Source: Sphingomonas sp. LT1P40 (GTDB lineage Bacteria; Pseudomonadota; Alphaproteobacteria; Sphingomonadales; Sphingomonadaceae). Taken from it: a DNA stretch of 64,000 nucleotides. Below, piece by piece: positions 42,778 to 50,549 of this stretch (its first letter is position 1; each line of letters opens with the position of its first letter). The stretch covers positions 1 through 64,000 of the forward strand of contig NZ_JAXOJT010000001.1 of assembly GCF_036663835.1 (NCBI RefSeq), written 5' to 3'. The notes under the pieces are model-generated. The model saw only the letters and a list, made by a program, of their open reading frames with translations. It made no database searches and was not told the origin of the DNA. A program made the translations under genes and the position numbers.

Positions 42778-43554
42778 ATGTCACGCCGCATCGTCGATCT
42801 GTCCATCTATCTCGAAAACGACGTTATTTCCGACCCCGCGCCGTTCCGCCCCAGAATCGAGTATATCGACCACAAGATGTCGGTGCCGGAACTGGCGGCT
42901 TTCTTCCCCGGCCTGCAACCCGGCGACCTTCCAGATGGCGAGGCATGGGCGATCGAGCGGATCGACCTTATCACGCACAACGGCACGCATCTCGACGCGC
43001 CCTATCACTTCGCCTCGACCATGGACCGGGGCGAGCGGGCGATCACGATCGACGAGGTGCCGCTGGACTGGTGTTTCCAGCCGGGCGTGAAACTCGATTT
43101 CACCGCGCTGCCTGACGGTCATGTCGTCACCGCGCAGGAGGTGGAGGCGGAACTGGCGCGGATCGGGCACATCCTGTCCCCGCTCGAAATCGTGGTCGTC
43201 AACACCGCCGCCGGCAAACGCTATGGCCAGGACGATTACGTCACCGCCGGATGCGGCATGGGCTATGAAGCGACCATGTATCTGCTGGAGCGCGGCGTGC
43301 GGCTGACCGGCACCGACGGGTGGAGCTGGGACGCGCCGTTCGTCCATACGCGCGAGAAATACCTCGCCAGCGGCGACGCCTCGCTGATCTGGGAGGGGCA
43401 CAAGGCAGGGCGCGACATCGGTTATTGCCACCTGGAGAAGCTCCACAATCTGGAGGGCCTGCCGCCGACCGGCTTCACCATCGCCTGTTTCCCCATGAAG
43501 ATCCGCGCCGCATCCGCCGGGTGGACGCGCGCCGTCGCCATTTTCGAGGATTGA
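42778..43554 (+). CDS. Cyclase-family (kynurenine-formamidase-like) metal hydrolase
   Basis: A protein of 258 residues with the cyclase-family signature His67-x-Gly-Thr-His71-x-Asp73-x-Pro-x-His77 (THNGTHLDAPYHF), the divalent-metal site of bacterial kynurenine formamidase and isatin hydrolase. Other conserved bits are EIVVVNTAAG and TGTDGWSWDAPF. Members hydrolyse amide or lactam bonds or open cyclic compounds. Here the probable substrate is an amide, lactam or lactone formed after ring opening. It starts 2 nt after the BKACE stop. Confidence 0.85.
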   Translation: MSRRIVDLSIYLENDVISDPAPFRPRIEYIDHKMSVPELAAFFPGLQPGDLPDGEAWAIERIDLITHNGTHLDAPYHFASTMDRGERAITIDEVPLDWCFQPGVKLDFTALPDGHVVTAQEVEAELARIGHILSPLEIVVVNTAAGKRYGQDDYVTAGCGMGYEATMYLLERGVRLTGTDGWSWDAPFVHTREKYLASGDASLIWEGHKAGRDIGYCHLEKLHNLEGLPPTGFTIACFPMKIRAASAGWTRAVAIFED

Positions 43555-43560
43555 TCCGCA

Positions 43561-44709
43561 ATGTACGAACCCTTTCCCGGAAATTACGTCTGGAATCTCG
43601 GCGTCAACATCTGCCTGTGCATGGGTGCCAGCATGGGCGAGATCGACAAGGCGAACGACAAGGTCCGCGCCATCGCACAGGAGGGTGAGGACAAGGGCAC
43701 CGAGGCGTTCTTCGAAAGCTGGGGCGCGATGGCCGACAATCTGGTCGCGCTGGGCGAGGAATGCGAAGCGGCAGGCGACGGACCGGGCGCGTCGGAGAAA
43801 TATCTGCGCGCCACCGCTTATTATATGACGGCGGAGCGGATGCAGAGCCGCGACTATGCGCCGCGCCAGCAAATGTATCGGACCATGCTCGACACGATGA
43901 ACCGCGCGGTCGCAACCGGCGGGCTGGACTGCGAGCGGGTCGAAATCCCCTATGAAGGGACCAGCTATCCCGCCTTGTTCGTGCGTGGGCATGGCGACGG
44001 CCCGCGCCCGACGATGATATTCTGCAACGGCCTCGATAGCGTGAAGGAGATGATCTACCTCTCGACCCGCGATACCTTCGCGGTGCGCGGCATATCCGTG
44101 TTGATGGTCGATCAGCCTGGCGTGGGCGAAGCGCTGCGGCTCAAGGGGCTGCACGCCATCCCCGACAGCGAACGCTGGGCCGGCGCGGCGGTCGACTGGC
44201 TGGAGGGCCGCGCCCATGTCGATGCCGACCGGATCGGGATGATGGGCTGGTCGCTGGGCGGCTATTACGCGCCGCGCGCGACATGCTATGAACCGCGCTT
44301 CAAGCTGTGCGTGTCATGGGGTGCCAACCATAATTGGGGCGAGCTTCAGGCGCGGCGCATGCAGCGCGAGGGCGATCGCCCGGTGCCGCATTATTGGGAC
44401 CATGTGATGTGGGTATGGGGGCATAACGATATCGACGCCTTCATGGCCTTTACCCCGGTCGTGACGCTGGAAGGGCATATGGACCGCATGACCGTCCCCT
44501 ATCTCATCACCCACGGCGCGAACGACCGGCAGATCCCGCGCGAATATGCCCATCAAAGCCACGATCAGGCGGTCAACAGCCCCGATTGCGAACTGAAATT
44601 CTTCACCGAGCGCGAGGGCGGGGTGGAGCATTGCAGCGCCGACAATATGGAGCCGGTCAAAAGCTATATCGCGCATTGGGTGGCGAAACGGTTCGAGGGG
44701 ATGGGATGA
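43561..44709 (+). CDS. Alpha/beta hydrolase, 2,6-dihydroxypseudooxynicotine hydrolase-like
   Basis: A protein of 382 residues with a helical N-terminal cap (~1-125) and a C-terminal alpha/beta-hydrolase domain. Nucleophile Ser231 is in GMMGWSLGGYYA; Asp and His are probably in THGANDRQIPRE and GGVEHCSADN. The layout (helical lid first, then PTMIFCNGLDSVKEMIYL) resembles the C-C bond hydrolase of nicotine degradation and FrsA-type proteins. It could split a vinylogous 1,3-diketone or acyl-aromatic C-C bond. A 6-nt gap follows the cyclase gene, and its stop overlaps the SMP-30 start (ATGA). Confidence 0.82.
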   Translation: MYEPFPGNYVWNLGVNICLCMGASMGEIDKANDKVRAIAQEGEDKGTEAFFESWGAMADNLVALGEECEAAGDGPGASEKYLRATAYYMTAERMQSRDYAPRQQMYRTMLDTMNRAVATGGLDCERVEIPYEGTSYPALFVRGHGDGPRPTMIFCNGLDSVKEMIYLSTRDTFAVRGISVLMVDQPGVGEALRLKGLHAIPDSERWAGAAVDWLEGRAHVDADRIGMMGWSLGGYYAPRATCYEPRFKLCVSWGANHNWGELQARRMQREGDRPVPHYWDHVMWVWGHNDIDAFMAFTPVVTLEGHMDRMTVPYLITHGANDRQIPREYAHQSHDQAVNSPDCELKFFTEREGGVEHCSADNMEPVKSYIAHWVAKRFEGMG

Positions 44710-45749
44710 CATTGATCCGGCACGGGCGCGGTCCCAATCCGCTAAAGGGCTTTCAGGTCGATCCGGCGGCGATCCGGCGGATCGGACAGGATCTGCAACG
44801 CCCCGAATGCATCCTGGCCGAGCGTGACGGCACGTTATGGGCGGCCGATGCGCGCGGCGGGGTGATGCGGATCGCGCCGGATCGCAGCCAGCAACTGATT
44901 GTGCAGGCGGCCGATCCGCATTTCGACGCTTCGCCCGACAGCCTGTTGACCGGCACGCTGCCCAATGGCCTGGCCTTTGCCGCCAATGGCGACCTGTTGA
45001 TCGCCAATTTCGGGACCGACCGGCTGGAGCGGATGACGCGCAGCGGTGAAACCCGCGTGCTGCTGGACCGCATCGACGGCAGGCCGCCGGGCAAGGTCAA
45101 TTTCGTTCTGCGCGACAGCCGCGACCGGCTGTGGGTGACGATCTCGACGATGATCAATCCGTGGAGCGATGCGATCAATTCGACGCTGGCGGACGGCTAT
45201 GTGGTGCTGATCGACGAACGCGGCGCGCGCATCGTCGCCGACGGATTCCACTTCACCAACGAAGTCCGGCTCGATGCGGCGGAGGAATGGCTCTACGTCG
45301 CCGAGACCACCGCGAAACGGGTGACGCGGCTGCGCGTCCAGCCCGACGGATCGCTCACCGACCGCGAAGTCTATGGCCCCGCCAGCCTGGGCGCGGGGCT
45401 GATCGACGGCATCGCGTTCGACGCCTATGGCAATTTGTGGGCGACGATGATCTTCGCCGACCGGCTGGTCGCAATCACCCCCGATGGCGACTTGCTCGAA
45501 CTGATGAACGATGGCGATACTCAGGCAACGGCGCGGTTCGAGGCGATCTTCGCCACCGGCGCGAACGTGCCGTTCGACATCAGCATGGCATGCGGCGGCC
45601 CGACCTGCACCTGGCTGGCCAGTGTCACCTTCGGCGGGCCTGACCTCGGCACGGTCTATCTGGGCGGATTGCGGAGCACATCGATTCCCTATTTCCAAAG
45701 CCCGGTCCCCGGACTGGCCATGTCACACTGGGATCGTAAAAGGGCCTGA
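44706..45749 (+). CDS. SMP-30/gluconolactonase-family protein
   Basis: A protein of 347 residues with a six-bladed propeller pattern of the SMP-30/LRE family: PECILAERDGTLWAADARGG, LPNGLAFAANGDLLIANFGT, KVNFVLRDSRDRLWVTIST, GFHFTNEVRLDAAEEWLYVA, LIDGIAFDAYGNLWATMIF. The Glu/Asn/Asp metal site characteristic of lactonases can be placed on these repeats (Glu in PECI, Asn in KVNF or TNE, Asp in LIDG). Likely hydrolyses a lactone formed during the pathway. ATG 44706 overlaps the hydrolase stop. It is the last gene before the tRNA. Confidence 0.85.
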   Translation: MTLIRHGRGPNPLKGFQVDPAAIRRIGQDLQRPECILAERDGTLWAADARGGVMRIAPDRSQQLIVQAADPHFDASPDSLLTGTLPNGLAFAANGDLLIANFGTDRLERMTRSGETRVLLDRIDGRPPGKVNFVLRDSRDRLWVTISTMINPWSDAINSTLADGYVVLIDERGARIVADGFHFTNEVRLDAAEEWLYVAETTAKRVTRLRVQPDGSLTDREVYGPASLGAGLIDGIAFDAYGNLWATMIFADRLVAITPDGDLLELMNDGDTQATARFEAIFATGANVPFDISMACGGPTCTWLASVTFGGPDLGTVYLGGLRSTSIPYFQSPVPGLAMSHWDRKRA

Positions 45750-45816
45750 GCGCCGACACGCCACCGCAATATCGCCAGCAGGGCTTCGGCGGGCGAACAC
45801 AATCGACCGTTTGACT

Positions 45817-45891
45817 TGGTGACCCCTACGGGAATCGAACCCGTGCTTCAGCCGTGAAAGGGCCGCGTCCTAACCGCTAGACGAAGGGGCC
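45817..45891 (-). tRNA. tRNA-Glu (anticodon TTC), CCA encoded
   Basis: The minus strand folds to a full cloverleaf. The acceptor stem starts GGCCCCT and pairs with AGGGGTC (one G-U), then A73 and genomic CCA (45817-45819). D-arm TCTAGCGGTTAGGA, anticodon loop CCTTTCACGG giving TTC for glutamate, T-arm CGGGTTCGAATCCCG. It separates the catabolic region from the core genes beginning with recJ. No second copy of its 3' end was noticed in the window. Confidence 0.97.
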
Positions 45892-45950
45892 ATGAAGGCG
45901 AGCGCGCGCACTAGGCAAAGCGGGGCGGACGGTCAAGGGGCTGGATGCCC

Positions 45951-47705
45951 TCAATTCACCCAGGCCGCGTCATCGACATGGATTTCCGCCGCCGGTCGTG
46001 CGCCCCAGTCGTCGATCTTGGCGCGGCCCGCGATCCACAGCTTGCGGTCGCGCGGCGCGCCGAGCAGCGCCATGCCCAGTGCGTTGTCGGCGGCGCGGAA
46101 CGCCATTGCCTTGATGCTGCGACCGTCGTCGCCCGCCACGATCGCGCGGACATGGCCATTACCGACGATGTCGCATTTGATGACGCGCACCGGCCCCGCC
46201 ACCACGCGCGGCGCGGGCCAGCCCATGCCATAGGGGCCGCCCGCCTCCATCGCATTGACCAGATCGGGATTGACCCCGCCGGGTGCCAGCAGCGCGTCGA
46301 GCAGCAGCGCCCGGTCGCTCGATGCGTGCGCGACCTTATCGGCCAGCTTGGCCTCCAGATAGGCGGTGAACTCGGCGATCCTGTCCTCGGCCACGGTCAC
46401 GCCCGCCGCCATCGCATGCCCGCCGCCCGCGATCAGCAGCCCCGCTTCCTTCGCCGACAGGATCGCGCCGCCCAGATCGACACCGGGGATCGAACGGCCC
46501 GATCCCTTGCCGATGCCGTCCTCGCCGATCGCAATGACGATCGCTGGACGGCCCAGTTTTTCCTTCAGCCGCCCCGCGACGATGCCGATCACGCCGGGAT
46601 GCCAGCCGCGCGCCGCGACCACTGCGACCGCGCCGGTGGTTTCCATCACTTCCGCCGATTGCTGGACCTTGGTCTCGATCGCGCGGCGTTCCTCGTTCAG
46701 CCGGTTGAGTTCCTCGGCGATCGTGCGCGCTTCGTCCATGTCGTCGGTGGTCAGCAGCCGCACGCCCAGATCGGACTTGCCGACGCGACCTCCGGCATTG
46801 ATCCGCGGCCCCAGCGCAAAGCCCAGATCGGTCGCGGTGGGCGCACGGGTCAGGCGACTGGCCTCGATCAGCGCGTTCATGCCGATATTGCGGCGCTGGC
46901 CCATGACCTTCAGCCCCTGTGCCACGAACGCACGGTTCAGCCCTTTGAGCGAGGCGACATCGGCGACGGTGCCAAGCGCGACCAGATCGAGCAGGTCGAG
47001 CAGCTTCGGCTCCGCCCGGCTGGCGAAAAAACCGCGTGCCCGCAACGTCCGCACCAAAGCCGCGCCGAGCAGCCAGGCGACGCCCACCGCCGCCAGATGC
47101 CCGTGCGCCGCGCCTTCATCCTCGTCGAGCCGGTTGGGGTTTACCAGCGCCAGCGCCACCGGCAGCGCGGACACGCATTTATGATGATCGACCACGATCA
47201 CATCGGCATCCACCGCGCGCGCCTGTTCCAGCGCGTCGAACGCCTGTGCCCCGCAATCGACGGTAACGATCAGATCGGCACCCTCACGCTTCAGCCGCAC
47301 CAGCGCCTCGCCCGAGGGGCCGTATCCCTCCATCAGTCGGTCCGGAATATACGCACGTGGGTTCAGCCCCAGATCGCGCAACAGCCGCACCAGCAGCGCC
47401 GCCGACGTCGCGCCATCGACGTCATAATCGCCGCACACCGTCACCGCCTCGCCGCGCGTCACCGCATCGGCCAGCCGCTCGGCTGCCTTGTCCATATCGC
47501 GGAAGATCGAAGGATCGGGCATGAAGGCGCGGATGCTGGGGTTGCGATGCGCCTCCAGATCTTCGCGCGAACAACCGCGCGTCAACAGCAGTTGCGTCAC
47601 CAGATCGTCGGGTGAGTAACCCGGATCGCGCGCATCCGCCGCCAGCCCGCGCCACCGCCACGGCTGACCCAGGATCGAGCATTGGATATTCAGAACGGCA
47701 CTCAA
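45951..47705 (-). CDS. recJ: Single-stranded-DNA-specific exonuclease RecJ
   Basis: A protein of 584 residues, DHH/DHHA1 architecture: CGDYDVDGATSAALL (motif I), VTVDCGAQ, VVDHHKCVSALP (DHH), ALGTVADVASLKGLNR, GPRINAGGRVG, GGGHAMAAGVTV of DHHA1, and a C-terminal OB-like region. It degrades 5' single strands in recombination and mismatch repair. A TTG start at 47705 with GGAAGA just upstream gives the family-typical LSAVLNIQCSILGQPWRWRG; no nearby ATG does. The MFS permease stop lies one base upstream, so the two are probably cotranscribed. Confidence 0.93.
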   Translation of the reverse strand: MSAVLNIQCSILGQPWRWRGLAADARDPGYSPDDLVTQLLLTRGCSREDLEAHRNPSIRAFMPDPSIFRDMDKAAERLADAVTRGEAVTVCGDYDVDGATSAALLVRLLRDLGLNPRAYIPDRLMEGYGPSGEALVRLKREGADLIVTVDCGAQAFDALEQARAVDADVIVVDHHKCVSALPVALALVNPNRLDEDEGAAHGHLAAVGVAWLLGAALVRTLRARGFFASRAEPKLLDLLDLVALGTVADVASLKGLNRAFVAQGLKVMGQRRNIGMNALIEASRLTRAPTATDLGFALGPRINAGGRVGKSDLGVRLLTTDDMDEARTIAEELNRLNEERRAIETKVQQSAEVMETTGAVAVVAARGWHPGVIGIVAGRLKEKLGRPAIVIAIGEDGIGKGSGRSIPGVDLGGAILSAKEAGLLIAGGGHAMAAGVTVAEDRIAEFTAYLEAKLADKVAHASSDRALLLDALLAPGGVNPDLVNAMEAGGPYGMGWPAPRVVAGPVRVIKCDIVGNGHVRAIVAGDDGRSIKAMAFRAADNALGMALLGAPRDRKLWIAGRAKIDDWGARPAAEIHVDDAAWVN

Positions 47706-47706
47706 A

Positions 47707-48996
47707 TCAGTCTTCCAATATCTTGCTGTGCGTGCGCGTATCCCGCATCCGCAGATACGTCACCAGCGACACCGCGATCATCGCCGTCACATACCAGTAA
47801 AAGCCCCGCTCCATCCCGGCATCCTTGAACCACAGCGCTACATAAGGCGCGGTCCCGCCAAAGATCGCATTCGCCAGCGCATAGGGTAACGCCACGCCCA
47901 GCGTGCGGATATGCGCCGGGAACATCTCCGCCTTCACCACCGCGTTGATCGAGGTATAGCCGGTGACGATCACCAGCGCGCCGGTCATGATGAGGAACGC
48001 GACGAACGGGCTTTGCACGGTTTCCAGCGCGGTAAAGATCGGCCAGGTCAGCGTGACCCCCAGCACCCCGAACCCGATCATCAGCGGCTTGCGCCCGATC
48101 CGGTCGGACAGCGCGCCGGCCAGCGGCTGAATGCACATGAACACGAACAGCGCCGCCGCGCTGATCTGGGTCGAAACCTGTTTGCTGAAATCGCCGGTGC
48201 CGCTGAGGAAGGTGAGCAGGTAAACCGAATAGGCATAGAAGGCGAGCGTGCCCCCGGCCGTCAGCAGCATCACCACCACCGCCTCGCGCGGGTGCTGGCG
48301 GATCAGCGCGCCAAAGCTGGAGCGATGTTCGGTGGCGGTGCTGCGGTTGGCGAAGCTCTCGGTCTCCGGCAGATTGCGACGCAGCCAGAATACGCCGATC
48401 GCAAGGACGCCGCCGATAAAAAACGGGATGCGCCAGCCCCAGTCGGTCAGCGTCGCCTCACTCATCGTCGATTGCAGGAGCAACAGCACGGCGAGCGAGA
48501 TCAACTGGCCCGAGATCAACGTCACATATTGAAAGCTGGAGAAGAAACCACGCCGCTTCTTGCCCGCCATTTCGGACAAATAGGTCGCACTCGCCCCATA
48601 TTCGCCGCCGACCGACAAACCCTGCATCAGCCGCGCGACGACCAGCGACACCGTCGCCCAGCCGCCGATGCTGTCATAGCCCGGCGTCACCGCGATCAGC
48701 ATCGATCCGCCGCACATCAACGTCACCGACAGCGTCAGCCCGGCCTTGCGTCCGTGCCGGTCGCCGTAAATCCCCATGAGCCACGCCCCGATCGGGCGCA
48801 TGAAGAAACCGACGGCAAAGATCGCCCACACGTTCAGCGTCTGCGCGACGGAATCGCCCTTGGGAAAGAAATGCGGGGCGAGATAGGCGGTGAAGGCGGC
48901 ATAGGCGTACCAGTCATACCATTCGACCAGATTGCCCGCCGACCCGCCGAAAATCGACTTCAGCCGGGTCCGCGTCCGCGTCGCGTCATCGTTCAT
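47707..48996 (-). CDS. MHS-family MFS permease (alpha-ketoglutarate permease-like)
   Basis: A protein of 429 residues. Metabolite:H+ symporter marks: GGSAGNLVEWYDWYAYAAFT at the first helix, MGIYGDRHGRKAGLTLSV in loop 2-3, LMQGLSVGGEYGASATYLSE in helices 4-5, and RRNLPETESF in the central loop. The subfamily carries dicarboxylates, alpha-ketoglutarate, shikimate, citrate or betaine with protons; KgtP-like is the best guess. ATG 48996 overlaps the stop of the nucleotidyltransferase gene (ATGA). The gene ends one base before recJ. Confidence 0.88.
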   Translation of the reverse strand: MNDDATRTRTRLKSIFGGSAGNLVEWYDWYAYAAFTAYLAPHFFPKGDSVAQTLNVWAIFAVGFFMRPIGAWLMGIYGDRHGRKAGLTLSVTLMCGGSMLIAVTPGYDSIGGWATVSLVVARLMQGLSVGGEYGASATYLSEMAGKKRRGFFSSFQYVTLISGQLISLAVLLLLQSTMSEATLTDWGWRIPFFIGGVLAIGVFWLRRNLPETESFANRSTATEHRSSFGALIRQHPREAVVVMLLTAGGTLAFYAYSVYLLTFLSGTGDFSKQVSTQISAAALFVFMCIQPLAGALSDRIGRKPLMIGFGVLGVTLTWPIFTALETVQSPFVAFLIMTGALVIVTGYTSINAVVKAEMFPAHIRTLGVALPYALANAIFGGTAPYVALWFKDAGMERGFYWYVTAMIAVSLVTYLRMRDTRTHSKILED

Positions 48997-50204
48997 GCCC
49001 AGTCCCTCGGTGAATGCGTGAGCCCGAACAGCCGCCGTCCCGCGCGAATGCCGCCGCGCGCGACATAGGACAAAGCCGATCCTCGCCGGTCGCCATCGCG
49101 GGCGCGATCCTCGGGATTGCTCAATTTCTGCCCCATCTCGGCCAGCTTGTAGCGCAGTCCGCGCCGCAACAGAAAGTGCGATGCGATGACGGGCGCGGGC
49201 AGCCACAGCGCATGGCGATGCTCCGCGCTTTCATAATCGCCCGCCATCGACGCCAGACCGACCTTTGCCAGCCAGCGATTGACGGCCGAGCGTTTCAGCG
49301 TCCGCGACAGCGCCGCCGGCAAATTCAGCCCAAGCAGTCGTTCGCCCAGCAGCAAGGCCTGCGCCGAACAACGCCCTACCCCCAGCGCGACTGCATGGCC
49401 GTGCAGCGCTTCGACCCCCTCCGGCGCGCGCGTCACCAGCGCAGATATGTCCGCCAGCCATTTCAGCCGCGCCCAGCCATGCCACGCGCCGTGCGCGGTC
49501 AGATAGGCGTAGAGATCCGGCCCGTTCAGCGTCTCCACCGTCGCGCCGCTGGCCAACGCAACCGCCTGTCGGGGTGACGCCACACCCACCCCCGGCAACA
49601 ACGCCGCCGTCTCTAGCAGCCGCGCGTGCAGCTCGACCATCACCCCGCGCTCATGATGCACCCACGCGCTTTCCTTGGCCGTCGCCAGCCATGCGCGAAA
49701 CTGCGCCGCGCCCAGCTCCGGTGCCGGCCGGATGCGGACATAGCCCAGCTCGGCCAGTGCCGCCGCCGCCGCTTCCAGCCGCTCGGGCGCGACGAGCAGG
49801 TCGATGTCGATCGATTGCTTCACCGCCAGCGTGCCATAGGCCAGCATCGCCAGGCTCGCGCCCTTGACCATCAGCGGGCGTTCGCCCTCCACCGTCAGCG
49901 CACGGTCGAGCCGCAACGTCTCCGCCGCCAGTTTCAAATTTTCCTGCGCGGTGCCGCTCGCCTCCGCCGCCAGCAATGCCGCAAACGGCGTCGGCGCGGC
50001 GATCCCCGCCCGCCGCAATCCGTCCGCGATCAGTGCGCAGACCCGCTGCCGTTTGCCGATTGCGATCAAGCGCGCCCAGTCGATGTCCTTAGCGGCGCTG
50101 GCTACGGCATGCTCGCGTGCCGGGGAGGGCGGCCAGCGACAGCATGCGGCGGCGAGCGCGAATGCCGGACTTACTTTCCCGCTGGTTGTCCCCGAAACGT
50201 TCAT
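48993..50204 (-). CDS. Nucleotidyltransferase-fold protein (NTP_transf_5-like)
   Basis: About 403 residues from ATG 50204. The centre carries a minimal nucleotidyltransferase active site: PLMVKGASLAMLAYG and then SIDIDLLV with the DxD, followed by ALAELGYVR and HHERGVMVELHARLLE as in the uncharacterised NTP_transf_5 family, often found near polysaccharide genes. The rest is helical. It heads the run with the permease and recJ. Specific activity unknown. Confidence 0.7.
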   Translation of the reverse strand: MNVSGTTSGKVSPAFALAAACCRWPPSPAREHAVASAAKDIDWARLIAIGKRQRVCALIADGLRRAGIAAPTPFAALLAAEASGTAQENLKLAAETLRLDRALTVEGERPLMVKGASLAMLAYGTLAVKQSIDIDLLVAPERLEAAAAALAELGYVRIRPAPELGAAQFRAWLATAKESAWVHHERGVMVELHARLLETAALLPGVGVASPRQAVALASGATVETLNGPDLYAYLTAHGAWHGWARLKWLADISALVTRAPEGVEALHGHAVALGVGRCSAQALLLGERLLGLNLPAALSRTLKRSAVNRWLAKVGLASMAGDYESAEHRHALWLPAPVIASHFLLRRGLRYKLAEMGQKLSNPEDRARDGDRRGSALSYVARGGIRAGRRLFGLTHSPRDWA

Positions 50205-50283
50205 CGGCGCTACCCATAACCGCTTGCTCCGCAATCGAAAGCGCGCAATGTTCTGGGTTCCGATTTCGCCGGGGTGGGGGCGT

Positions 50284-50478
50284 ATGCGTTTATTGAAGTT
50301 GCTGACCTCCTATCGTTGCGTGCGTGGGCATCATGCGCGCAGCCGCAGCCGCGCGCACAAGGTTGAGGGGCATTGGGAAAGCGTCTGCCGCAATTGCGGC
50401 ACGCCGATGCTGCGGCTGCGCAAGCATCGCTGGGTGGTGCGGCCCAGCAACTGGTCGCCGGGCGACCCCGCACCCTGA
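50284..50478 (+). CDS. Small basic protein with a CxxC motif, hypothetical
   Basis: A 64-residue frame from ATG 50284, divergent from the nucleotidyltransferase gene. It is rich in Arg and His (GHHARSRSRAHKVEGHWESV) and ends in a half zinc-ribbon, VCRNCGTPMLRLRKHRWVV. A lone Cys12 (YRC) and His residues could complete a metal site. Codon pattern and a conserved-looking CRNCGTPM core favour a real gene; no function is assigned. Confidence 0.55.
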   Translation: MRLLKLLTSYRCVRGHHARSRSRAHKVEGHWESVCRNCGTPMLRLRKHRWVVRPSNWSPGDPAP

Positions 50479-50549
50479 TTCGCGGTCCTACCTTTTAGGG
50501 CGTGCCGATATTCAGCTTGCAGCCCCGCATGGGCTTAATGCGGTCCGCC

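Noticed and set aside
45817..45891. tRNA-Glu as a proven attachment site
   Set aside because: No duplicate of its 3' end and no integrase gene was seen in the window, so it is only a possibility.
45945..47615. 556-codon plus-strand frame opposite recJ
   Set aside because: recJ has all DHH/DHHA1 motifs; the opposite frame is Arg/His/Gln-rich without motifs.
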